Translations under genes and position numbers: made by a program
Assembly: GCF_022539665.2 (NCBI RefSeq)
Contig: NC_081335.1
Coordinates: 1,736,001-1,800,000, forward strand
Origin: Daphnia carinata
Lineage: Eukaryota > Arthropoda > Branchiopoda > Diplostraca > Daphniidae
DNA: 64,000 bases
Direction of reading: 5' to 3'
Notes under the pieces: generated by a model
The model's database searches: none
The model's input: only the letters and a program-made list of their open reading frames with translations
What the model was told of the DNA's origin: nothing
Part shown: positions 23,679 to 37,405 of the stretch, piece by piece
Position numbering within the stretch: position 1 is the first letter of the stretch
Layout of the letters: each line of letters starts with the position of its first letter

Positions 23679-26600
23679 CGCTCGTTCGCTCTGTCTCGCA
23701 CCCCGGCCCGTCACGAAGCGGATATGCGCCCAGCACCGGTCCGCTACATACAGGCACACACGGTTACACCAGCACCGATATCAAACGTGTTTTCTTTTTT
23801 GTTTTTTGAAAGAAAAGACTAAAACCGAAAAAAGGCAAGGAAAAAAAAAAATAATAAAAATAAAAGATTGGTATCGTTTTTCGTTGCTGTTGTTGCCGCG
23901 TTATGTAGGTTGTTGTATTACAATGAAATGCCTTTCGGCGTTGTTGGAAATGTAAGTAATTGGTCTCCGGACGAGAACGCAAGAAGTGGCGAGGGCAACC
24001 ACTGAGGAGCATCAATGAGAGAGAGTTGATTTGCGTTGCGGCAGCTGCTGTTTCGTTTTATTTATTTATTATTTCTTTTCTTTTTTTTTTTTCTTTTGCT
24101 CTTTGCGGTTTCTCTTGATTTCTTTTCCCTTCACTCTACCATCCCACCAAAATGAAAGAAAAAAAAAATGCTGTCCTTTTTTCTTTTCCATTTTAATTGT
24201 ACAAGCCTTTGTGTTATTGGTCCGGCACCGCCACGACTCCCGTTTCACGCTGCGCGTTCGATTCAAGTCCGCAGGAAGACAAAAGCGACATAGGCGGCAA
24301 ATTACAAACCGTGCGAAGATAGTTTCTCTCTTGTTCTCTTTAAAAAAAAAAAAAGGGGGAGGTGTTGGGTATTGGAGCGAAACTCCCTTTTCTTTTTCTT
24401 TTTCACATGGATGTGTTTCTATGCCAGTGTGCGATTAAAGAATCTATATACCATACCACTGTTCACAAATCGCTCAACGTGTTTGATTGAAATGCAAATA
24501 TCTGATATACCAGTGCAATTGGCCAGAGGAGACGAAATGTTACGAAAGGAAACGAAAAAAAAAATTTAGGTTATTTGAAATGACAGCAGGAGATACACAG
24601 ATAAAAAAAAATAGGGAGGGTTTATAAACACAACGCGCAGAGGAACAATTGCTAGCGAGGAATCAATAAAGAGCTTCCTTATGGATTGCTGGGAGGGGCA
24701 GCGGGGATCATGGCTGCCGGGGGCCAATTACAAGATTGATCGGCTCCTCTATTTTATTTCAATTCTTTCTATACGTATATATTCTCTCTGTTTATCATGC
24801 GGTTTAATTATTGGTCTGGCATGCATCATTCCTGTATTGTCGATGACTTTCGCATGCCAACCTAGCAATTTTGGTTCGCAAAAAAATTCCAGTTTCTTTT
24901 ATTTATTTATTTTTTCTTGCGCGGGTGATGCTATGTAGAAATAATTGATTAGACATTTGCGGCACTCAAAAATTATATGCATAAGTGATTCGTTGGCAAA
25001 CGTGTTTTATCCTCTCAGCGTAGTTCTGTTTTTATGGGCGGTGGTTTTTCTCAGTTTTATTTTATTTTTTTTTTTTTTTTAAAGAAGTAAACATTATTTT
25101 CAATCTAGCTATTTATAGCAGCACACAACATCGCCAAATTTGACTACTGTTTCATTTTTTTTTTTTTCACAAGAAACCGCCCGTCTGCGAAACCGCGCCG
25201 GTTTTTACGACTTATCGTAAAACTTAAAAAAAAAGGAAGATTTGCCATTTTTACCTTTGCATTTTTTTTTTTGGGGGGGGGGGGGCAAAGGTATTTTCTT
25301 TTTACCGGCGGCTGGCCTGTCAGTCCCATAAAAAACTAAAGGAGGGGTTTTGATATCTGTTTCTCTTTATACCTTTACTGTCCGTGCAAAATTTTGTATG
25401 ACTTTCAGTTACGCTCTTCGTTGAGCTAAATCAGCAAGTGGTGGACCACACGGCTATTTTTCAAATCATCATGGAAACACTTAGTATTTCTAGGCTGCCG
25501 AATTCCATGAAATGGCAAACGGAAAAAAAAAAAGAGCCAGCGGTAGAAAGTCTAGGCCTATATCGCACCCGAGCCGCCATTTTGGTATGGCTGCCCTGAC
25601 TTATGATTGGCTCGTAGTCAATGCGACACCAGCCCATGATTGTGTTATTAAAAACTGAAATATTCTTCGTGGGTACAAAAATGCAAACATCTTTCAATGG
25701 TTTTTTTTTTTCTTTTTCTTTCAGCTTTTTCAAACATTGATTGTACACCGCACGCACTCTGCAAAAAGAAAAAGACAGCGAAAAATATTTTTGACCAAAA
25801 GAAAAGAATTCAAAAGATCATCAAAACAAAACTTTGCGAAAATGGGCAAATAGGTCAAAAATGAATACTTTGTACACACACACACAAAAGGCGACACTAT
25901 TGGTAGAGCGTTCACGGTGGTGGCCGGTCGGTATTTTTCTCAGGGACGGGACGAGGGTTTGTTCACTCTGTTGATATGCGCCCACATAATCCCTGGGATT
26001 AACTTAATGTTTCTTGGGGAAGAAAGAAAAAGCCCGAATAGGAAAACATTAGGACATGGTAAGCAAAGGCTGTCAAAGGTGGTGCTCGGGGTGCGCTGGA
26101 GTGTCCCTGTTGTTATCCGAACCCCCTCGAAGACGACGGAAGAACATTTTCGAAAAAAAAATAAAAAATAAAAACCCTTTTTTTCTATTTGATTTTTTTT
26201 TGCGAGTTATGGAGGTTAAATTCGGAATCTCCGTGTCAAAACGTATCGACTATGTTTTCTCCGTTTTCTTTGCTTTGAATAATAATAGAATAGTATGTAC
26301 AGTACAACATATGGCAGAAAGATTAAGAATCAAAAAAGAAAAGGCTGAAAATTGTGTGTGTGTGTGTGTGTGCAATTTGCTGTTACTTGTGCCATAAAAG
26401 AAAAAGGGAAACAGCTACGAACCATTTGTCAGCCATAGATAACCCCCGTATGTGTGACTGATGAAAATAGTTAAGAAGACGAAACTGCACATGTTTTTCG
26501 GAAGACTACTACTACTACTACAACTACTACAAGTACCGCTAGAGTTTTCAAAAAAAAAAAAACATGGGCAAGCAAATTCTATGGTACTGGGTGCGCGCTG

Positions 26601-26802
26601 TTCCAAACTCCTTATTTCGTTTTTTTTTTTAACCTCCGTCTCCAAACCCTTTTCGTTTTAACCTTTGGCAAACACACACACACACGCACATTTGGGAAAG
26701 CAAAAAGAGAGAGATAGGGTGGGCCATCTCCAGATTGGATGGCAGATTGCAGAAGCCCTTTTATATTAGACGGCCATTTACTCAGTGTCTCGACGGCGAT
26801 CA

Positions 26803-26805
<3 letters not shown>

Positions 26806-26833
<28 letters not shown>
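26806..26833. repeat. Poly(A) homopolymer
   Basis: About 28 A on the plus strand, roughly 100 bp downstream of the ftz stop codon. It is one of the longest homopolymers in the window. Confidence 0.85.
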
Positions 26834-26836
<3 letters not shown>

Positions 26837-26928
26837 GAGGATGGATATCTAGACCGTCTGCAAAAGTCTTGGCCAGTCTCCGTTCTATGTACATGTAGAG
26901 TACGTTCCATCTTTTTTTTTTTTTTTTT

Positions 26929-29025
<2,097 letters not shown>

Positions 29026-29066
29026 CCTTGCGTTTTTGCGATCGCGTAGAGAAACAAACCAAAACT

Positions 29067-29082
29067 AAACTAAACACACTGA
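29067..29082 (-). promoter_or_regulatory. Candidate ftz initiator and shared leader element
   Basis: The minus strand reads TTTCAGTGTGTTTAGTTT. It has TCAGTG, which matches the arthropod initiator, with A+1 about 55 bp upstream of the ATG. It overlaps the 14-mer shared with the Scr leader. No correctly spaced DPE was found, so the promoter call is tentative. Confidence 0.35.
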
Positions 29083-32000
29083 AAGTCAACTGAAGTTTTG
29101 ATTTTTTTTTTTTTTTTAATAACAACAAACAAAAATGGGTAGTTGTCAAAGGGGCAGCTAGAGTCGTTTCATCCAGTTCGACACTTGGATTGGCAATGAG
29201 GTGCAGTCCGTCAAGACGTGCGCGGATATGTGAAATTGGTGAGAATGGATGTCCATCCCACTACCCTTATACAGCGGCCTATGCTATCCTTCTTCTTCAG
29301 TCAACCCTCTTCTTCAAATCACATATGAGCCTATGGATGTATATATATTTTTTCCGCACGGGCCTTTTTTTTTTGTGTCCCAACCACCAACTGATTGGAC
29401 CAATGGCAAGTCTTGAAAAACAACCCCCTTTGCGTGCTATGGCTCCTGCTGCTACTGTTCCCTACACTCTATGTTGTGTGCGAAATTCACAATTGAATAC
29501 ACACACACATGGAACAGATGGAGAGGGGAGGGTTGAGCATGTGGAACGCTCCTGCCACCCTATTGGATGTCAATCCTCCCCCCTACACCCCTGCTTAACT
29601 CTTCAGGCTGCCTCATCGCACAATAGAGCAGCTCTCTCTCTCCCCCTTCGTTCTTGATCTTTGTATTTTATTCGAAGCTATTCAGTAGATTCAGTTATAG
29701 AAATCTATTATATTGAATGAAGAAGACCAGCAGAACGAGGATCGTTGCCTCCCCCTTTGCTGTGTGATGTTCCCCCAGCTTTTATCCATCCGTCCATTTA
29801 TTCCGCTCTTCCTACAATACGTCCACCATCTTTTTTTTTTCTTCAACTCAAGAATTGAATGTAGTGTAGCTCTATAACAAAAAAAAAACGCACGATCCAT
29901 CAATTCCAGGCTTGCAACGGCACGAATTCTTTCGTGTTTGTACTGTTACAAGCGGCTAATCGATTGACATTCTCGAGCCGACTGTAGCAACAACAAACAA
30001 CAACAACAACGAAAAACTATTTCTCTAGTTTGTTTTTTTCCCCCTCATTTTCCCGAAAAACTGTTCATTAGGAAGTTTTTGGTACAATGAACTGCTTCTT
30101 TGTTTGATCGGAAAGTCTTGTACTTAGGGAGGAAAAAAAAAAGAGGAACTTTGGAATGATGATTAGATTCTAGGGAATGATGCTCGTTGTTTTGTCATAG
30201 ACCAGTCTTTCATAAAAAAGAATTTCAGCAGTGTGGCCCATTATAACCAAATTTCCATGATACTGGCGTCATTTTGTATCGCGAGCAACAGGTCCCGCAG
30301 AAGAAGACACGCTGCGCATTTCTAATGCTTCATTATCTGGCATGTTTCAATTAAATCAGAGAAGAAAATGGAATTACAGACTCGTGCAAGGCTATCGGAC
30401 TTCTCCTGGAATGACGGAGATGTTCTTTTATTTTTTTATTTTTTTTTTTTGTCCACATTATATTCTACTTTTCATTTCTGTGATATTCCATTTTGATTAG
30501 CTTGCAGCCCTTTCATATTAACTTTTTTTATTTTTTTTTTTTTATTCTGTCGTGTCCCTCATTTTTATCATCTCACTCCGGTTCCAGTTTACAAAAAGTT
30601 TTCTGGGGAAAACAAAAAAATTGTAGACCGTGTCGATGCGTGTCCGGGGCTGTATATACTACCGTTAGCTTTTAAAATAAAATAAAAAAATCTACCGTAG
30701 CAAAGTATATGGTGGATGTTGAAAACCGGTAGCTCCGAAACATATGAGTGCGCAGCCACATTATCCTCATTTTTATCCGCCATAAAAAAATATCCGGTTG
30801 TAACTTTTTATATACATTCGCGCTCGCACATGAGTCCAGGCTCTACTTTCAATGAGCTCCTTATGTTTCCGTGATGTGGCCAGACGTATGAGGGTTTCTT
30901 CTTCTTTTTTCTCTAAAGGTTAGCAGGGTTAAAATGGCAATAATAGGGTTTGAAGCAATTGAGAAAGAAACGGTTATATTGCTAGTGAGCAAATAGCAGG
31001 GTTAAAGTTCTAGGCAAAAGACCAGCTCCCACAATGTTCTTCCATGAGGGTTGTCTTTAACCATTTATTTATTATTTTGTGTACGTGTGTGTGTGTGTCT
31101 TGTAGTTTAAATGCCCGGAATGACGGATGAACACGAAGCTTGACATGTCACTTTTTTTTAAAGAAAAGAAATAGGTAAAAGGGGAGTTTTTTTTGCAGCG
31201 GGAGCAGAAGCTGTTGCAACTGGGGTCTCTGCATGTCTCTCGGCCGTGGGACTGGGCCTGGTGTACCACTTGTTTGTTGTGTGTCTCTTGTCTTGTATAG
31301 GGAATAATAACGCGAAAAGAAGCGTAAGGCATCCACACACACACAAAAATGGTGCCTTGCTGTTAAGGGTAGTTCGTCGTATATAGTAAGTGTCCATGTC
31401 TAGTTTTATTGCCCATTAGTTGTCGCCCTCGGAGCACAACAGCCGACATGACTAGCAGTACTCAACTCTCGGTAAGGTCTTCCCCCCTTTCCCAATAAGG
31501 GCCACCCCCCTCCTCGAACACTGTAGTTGTGTGTGTGTGCCAAACTGCCATTTTTCGCCATCCGCAAAATCGGAATCTGGACGCGACAATCCGTCCTATT
31601 CTCTACTCTTTTTTTCTTTTTTTTCTTTCTTCGTTGTTTATTATTATTTATTATTTCCTTTTGGCTTTATGTTACCCCGTACAACATGCCCATCTTCTTT
31701 CTTTTTTTTTTTCGTTGGTGAGTGTGTGAGTCTCCCGTGTCTCGTCTATGCCAAATGGGGTCGTTTGGGAAAAAAATTCGTATATCTATGAACCGACCAC
31801 GCATTGCTGTGAGCACGTTGAATGGGCCGTCCAGCCAAACAACTTTATCTGACAGGGCCTCCTAGCTGGGCACATTAGACGTTCTAGCTCCACTGCAGCA
31901 GCCTCGCGTTTTTGACAATAACAAGTCTATGTTCTCGTAGATATAAATGTAGTTAGGATTTACACTGCTAGCAAAAAATGGAAGTGGGAAAGAAAAGTAT

Positions 32001-32301
32001 ATAACCTGAAGTGTAAAGGCTTTAAACAGCATGGTGGGTCTCATGAGAGAAGATTGACGTCTGCTACCGGTAATAAAGCTTGCCAGACAGATGATTAAGC
32101 TGCTAAACAGTTGTCCCTAAACACTTAGGCTATAAAAAAAAAGAAAACGTGAAAAGAAACAAGAATATTTTTTTATTTCCTAATTTTCTTATCATTTTCC
32201 TGTTGTTTAACTATGGTCCCTTAAAGAAATCAAAAGATTAATTTGATTTTGGATGGGACATGATCGAGGAAACTGTTTAGTACTGATAACGTCGTCTGCC
32301 A

Positions 32302-32616
32302 TTAAGTGGAATTTATTTCAAGTATTAGCTGCTGCCATTGCAGTCGTGATTGAATGTTACGCCATCCTTTTCCGTGCAAATTTTGCAATTCGTCACTCAG
32401 ACATTTGCGGTTGTTCTTCAACCTGAATAAGGAACTAAAAACACACGTGATGAATGCCAAATGTAAACTGTGATGTTCTTGCCTTCCCAGAGAGCCATTA
32501 GCCATTGCTGCCTCACCACGTGGTTCGCGCCCAGAGTGAAGCCAACTTTTCACCGTGGCCTTTGAATAGCTGTCGGTCAGACTTCTTCCCAGCGACGAGC
32601 CTTTCTCCGCCGCCAT
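32302..32616 (-). CDS. Candidate small hypothetical protein
   Basis: A 104-codon frame starts ACAATGGCGGCGGAG, a good start context, and encodes MAAEKGSSLGRSLTDSYSKA onward to an end of LILEINST. Unlike neighbouring frames it lacks poly-Phe/Lys runs and has balanced composition. A 60-bp in-frame segment (32423-32482) is bounded by AAG|GCAAG and TTATTCAG|GTTG. It would make a GC-AG intron of typical crustacean size; removing it leaves 84 residues. I recognise no family. A plus-strand GTAAGT overlaps the start region, so an opposite-strand exon is also possible. A chance frame remains the main alternative. Confidence 0.25.
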   Translation of the reverse strand: MAAEKGSSLGRSLTDSYSKATVKSWLHSGREPRGEAAMANGSLGRQEHHSLHLAFITCVFSSLFRLKNNRKCLSDELQNLHGKGWRNIQSRLQWQQLILEINST

Positions 32617-34529
32617 TGTCTGTAAGTCATTTTTATATTCTCTTGTTTTTCCAATGCGAAATGCTGAAATGTAATGGCGAACTTCCAGCTCATTTCAATA
32701 TCTCAGGTTTCCCCCCCAAAACGAGTTAGCAGACTATGACTAGCAAACCCGTTTTTCTTTCTTCTTTGTTCTTTTTTTTTTTCGATCTGCGAAATCGTAA
32801 TACCTTATGCGAAAATGTAAACGTCACGTTAGATCGCTGTAAAACAAGAATCGAGGTGGAAACACGTAACTTAAAGTCCATTGCAGAAAAGATGAAGCTG
32901 CTGTACAATTCTAAAAATGCAAATTAACTTAAAGGATGGAAAGAGATGGACTGTGGGGGAAGGGGGAGTATTTGATTTCTCTATTTTCCTCGTTTCCATA
33001 CTCTTCGCGTTGCGTTTTCCAAAGAATTATTTACTTTTTTTCTTTTATTTTTTTTGGACACAAGATAAATCAAATTTAAAGCTATTTATTATTCGGACGG
33101 CTTGAATACGTGCTCCGTATAAAATAAAAAACCGCACAGCGTTTATTGTGGCTCAGAGGACTTGTCACCGAACACCCCAAAAAACTGCTTTAGCAAACGA
33201 CAACGAGCGCATTACATCAAATTTACAGGCTCTTTCACGAACCTTGGACAGACTCATTTTTTTTTTCTTTCTTCTTCCACTTTTTTTTTTCTTTTTCATT
33301 TTTTGTTTGAACTGACGGAGAAAGTGCACACCGTGTTTGCTTCCTTTCGTCGTACCTGTGTGTTACGCCCTTAACTAGGTACGAGTCAATCAAGGGAAAA
33401 AGATATTTTGAGGTCTTCTAGAATATTTGCTGAAAATGGAAGCCGGTTTATTGTGATATTGGTTTTCCAGTTAGTTTTTTTTTTTTTTTTTGAAAAGAAA
33501 AGCGTTTTCATTAGGCGAAAGTGTTGAGCAAGGCCGTTCACGACAAGCATACTCGTTACACACCTGGCCACAAACTTTCATCTTGTTGTTGCTGTTGATT
33601 TCGGGGAAGAAGGAAACTCAACACTCGCTGAGTTTCTATTTGATTTTTTGTTTTGTTTTTTAGTTTTTAAAATTGCAATTGAAATTTTAAAAGCTAAATT
33701 ATTTACCTGTTGATAGCACCTAGCGTGTCTTGTCAATTGACGATACACGTACGGTCATCTTTTTCGAAAATCATTTTTATTTCCAATCAATTTACTTTGA
33801 TATTTTAACACCTCGACTTGTTGACCGCTACCTCCTGTCCGTCTCGCAAAAGAAGCCGCTCTTTTTCTGCAAACGGGCAACAGAAATCCAGCAATGCGTT
33901 GGTGAGACGTGGTCGTTGTTCATCATTTTCCGTAAATGCCAAAATAAAAATAATGGTGAATGTCGCTACGTTTTGAGATCGATGCTAATCCAGGCAAATA
34001 AAACCGTTCACCCTTGTCTTTCCCCCGTAAACCGGTACGGCACATTGTAGCTCGGCGTACGGTACTTGATAGGAGCTGCGCTATTTTTTTTTTTTTTTTT
34101 TTTTTTACTATCGAAAAGAAAATAATAATAAAAGGTTAAGGATCCTTTTTGTGACATTTTTTGAGTCTTTTTGAGTCCACGCGCCCAATCGAGGAGCGCA
34201 GAAGCGGCAGCGCATCAACGGTAGCAATTTGAAATTGGCCGGCCTGTCGTAAAAATAAAAAAAAAAAAAATTTTGAATCTTTAGATTAGAAATCAAAACG
34301 GCCGCGACTATTCACCATGAGCCGGCATCTGTGTGTGTCTGGCGGCATGGGGCATAGATTTGATCCTGACGGTGTACATATAAAAAAAAAATGCCTCTAC
34401 CTTAGGCCTACATACCTGTGCCCGCGGAAGAAAAAGAACGGTACAATACTGGACGAGGATCAAGCATCTGCGTTTTGTCTGACATAGTTTTTAGAGGGCT
34501 GACATTTTTGTGTTTTTATTGGAGAGCGA

Positions 34530-34552
34530 AAGAGAGAGAGAGAGAGAGAGAG
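34530..34552. repeat. (AG)n microsatellite
   Basis: About 11 AG units in the ftz-Antp gap. Confidence 0.88.
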
Positions 34553-37311
34553 ATTGTGTGTTGTTGTTAACCCGTTTGTTGGAAATGAATTCAAAGCTTC
34601 TTGGAGAACGCAAACGAGATTTGATAATTGAGAGGGGGGGGGGGAAAGTAGAACAAGAACCTGGTTCTTCTTCTTCTACACTTACTGCCTATCAATCATT
34701 ATCTCTTCGGCGCATGTTTTCGATGATGATTCGAAAACTTGGTCGTACAAGTTTTGGGTTTTTTGAATTTCCCGGTGGCTGCTAAAATTTTTATTTGTAG
34801 ACGAAAAAAAAAGGGAAATCATTGAGCGAGATAGCAAACTAACAAAAAAAAAAAATAATTCAGACCAAATTACCATATTATAGTATTAGTTGTTATCAAT
34901 GGCTTGCTTTTCCCTTTTTTTTTATTGCCTTTTTGGAGAAATGTAGACGAGCAGAGAGAAGCCCACAAAAGCTTTGTTTCCGTAATTGATTTCATTTTGG
35001 TTTGGGTCTTTTTGTTTTTTTATGTCGATTGACATACAAAGCAAGTAGTTTGGCCACACGCGCAAAGTGCAATCACCCATTTTATAGCGTTCCTTTTTTT
35101 TTTCTTTGCTGTTGAATCCCCCTGTTTGGGTTGTCTTTCTTGGTCTTAACGAATGTTTACAAAACAAAAATAATAATAAGATGATAATTCAAAGAAGAGG
35201 AAAAAGACACAGCCGGTGTGTGTTTTTTTTTCTTTACACGGGGACGTAGAACACACGGGGACATCCTTCAAGAAAAAAAAAAAAAAAGGCTGCGCACAAA
35301 GAAGTAAATAAAAGAATATTTAGAATGTAGAAAAGAAAAAATATAGAAGTCCCCCCCTTTAAAAAATAACTTGAAACTACTCGGAAAAAAAGACGAAGAA
35401 GAAAAAAAAAAATGAAATTGAGAAGAGTTGGTTTAGGTTCACAGCAGCGAGAAAAGAAGAGAGACAGGGAGAGAAATGAAAAAGGAATCAGCGTAGCCTG
35501 CTCGTTCGTCATTAATTTTGCGCCCAGGTTCTTTTCAGTGCCAGTGACGGCGCGCTAGGGACGCGCATCCATCACAGTCCGGCGTTTTTCGTTCGCCTGT
35601 CGTTGCGCAGCTGTATACAAGGCAGCTATCCAGCCCAGCACACAGAAAATAGGGAAATAAAAAAGAAGAAGAAGAAGAGAGAGGAGAATATGGGAGGAGT
35701 GTGTGTTGTTGTATAACGAAAAAAAAAAAAATAAAAAAAAAAAAAAAAAAATAAAAATAAAAAGACAAGAGACCGGCTTGGTTTTTGTGTACTGCCAACC
35801 AACACGGTCGCCATCATCCAATCGGTGGCCGGACTCTTGTCTTTTTATTTTATTTTTTTTTTTTGTTAAAAAAATAGACAGGATAGGAGGAAAAAAAAGG
35901 GAATAATAATGAAATAGAAGACGAGAAGAAGCCTCTATACAAATATCGGTTTATCTAATAAAGAAAGAAAATTGGTTTGAATTTTTTTTTCTTTAAAAGA
36001 ACGCTTGTCTTATCACCCTAGCGGATGGTATAACGAGTAGTAGTAAGTTTGTTTTGTTTTTTTGAAGGAAAAGGAAAATCAGTTTGCCGTTGATTGGCAC
36101 GAGAAACAGGAAACGAGGATTCACGTTCAATTTGCATAATTGTGTGTTGTCTAATTTCATGCATTTGAAGATTATTTTTTGAAATAACGGACCATCACAA
36201 TTTTTCTTTGTTGTTTTGTTTTGTTTTATTTTTGATTGTGATGACTCTGTCACTGTGTTTACTGCCCTTTGAGAAAAGAAAGGATTTCTCCTGTTGTTGA
36301 TGATGATCTTTTTTTTTTTTTGCTTCCCATTTGGCTGCCAAAAGGTGCCATAAAGTCATTGTTTATTTTCCGTATTTTGCGCACTAATTGGTCTGGTGGT
36401 GTCCCTGCCGCTCGTTTTCAACGTAGAAAAAAAAAGGGCACACAAAAAATCTATTTGAAAAATATCTGTATACTTATTTCGCGTTGAAGGGTCTCTCATT
36501 TTCTTTCGACTTGTTGCTTCAAATCAGGCTCGAGCCATCTTAATTTTTCTTTTCGTTTCTGTGTCTGCCTGTTGTTCTTTTTTTTTTTCTGGTCCAGCAC
36601 TTGACTCTTGTTTTCGATTTCTATCGCATTCGCCCCATATTTTCTTCTGATTTAATATTTTTACCATTTGTTGAAGGGGGGGGGGGGAGGTTGCCCGTTG
36701 AGCCAAAATGGAACGCACGCACGCAAACAATAATGGATGTCGAGTAGACGCTATTTGAAATCAATCAAAAACGAGGTCCCCACTCTGAGTCGGAGGAAAT
36801 AGTTTCTCTTTTTCCCTCTCTGATTCATACCCATTGACTCGATATCAATCCCCCCCCCCAAACTCTAAATATCAAATTCTTTGAGCTACGCACACACCCC
36901 ACTGCAAGAGATGAAAGATAATGAAGCAGCCACCATATCTGATTTATTTATATTTAAATGGAGTTCCACTATTGCCGTAGAACTGATGGGAAAAAAAAAA
37001 ATAGCGAGAAAAACAGAATAAAAGAGAAAAGAGAGAAGGCCCTGCCTTCTAAGCTTTCGATTGGCCGACCCTTCTTTATCCTCCTCCTTCTCCCGCCAGC
37101 ATGGCACATAGATAATAATAAAAAAAAATTGAGGGAAAGAAAAAAAAAAAAAAAGGAAAAAAAAAAAAAAAAAAAAAAAGGCAGAGAGAAGACCTTTCGG
37201 TCGGCTAGTGTAGCAAACACATACACACCGACCGGGACGACGTTGACAAATCGAAGCTTCGAAGCTCCTTGATCGATTTCCGGCTCCGTCTTCCAATGTA
37301 ACAGAAACTCT

Positions 37312-37405
37312 CCTCTTCTTCTTCTTCTTCTTCTTCTTCTTCTTCTTCTTCTTCTCTTCTTTTCTTCTTTATAGACGATGTTTGTATATATATATATATA
37401 TATAT
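37312..37405. repeat. Compound (CTT)n and (TA)n microsatellite
   Basis: About 14 CTT units (37312-37355), then a short T/C-rich spacer and a TA run (about 37384-37405). The minus strand reads GAA repeats, which produce a poly-Arg/Glu shadow frame. Confidence 0.88.

Larger units (their letters stand above)
16756..26928. other. Scr upstream / ftz downstream intergenic DNA
   Basis: About 10.2 kb without a supportable gene. Open frames up to 216 codons exist (the longest on the minus strand, 20845-21495), but they are homopolymer-driven and show no recognisable domain. The first kilobase should hold the Scr 5' UTR and promoter, and it contains a long GA tract. The right part would hold the ftz 3' UTR. 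CA, GT and A/T homopolymer repeats are scattered throughout. Confidence 0.7.

Noticed and set aside
29190-29657. 155-codon plus-strand frame just upstream of ftz, divergent to it
   Set aside because: No recognisable motif. It lies where ftz regulatory DNA is expected, and the more GC-balanced composition explains the long frame.
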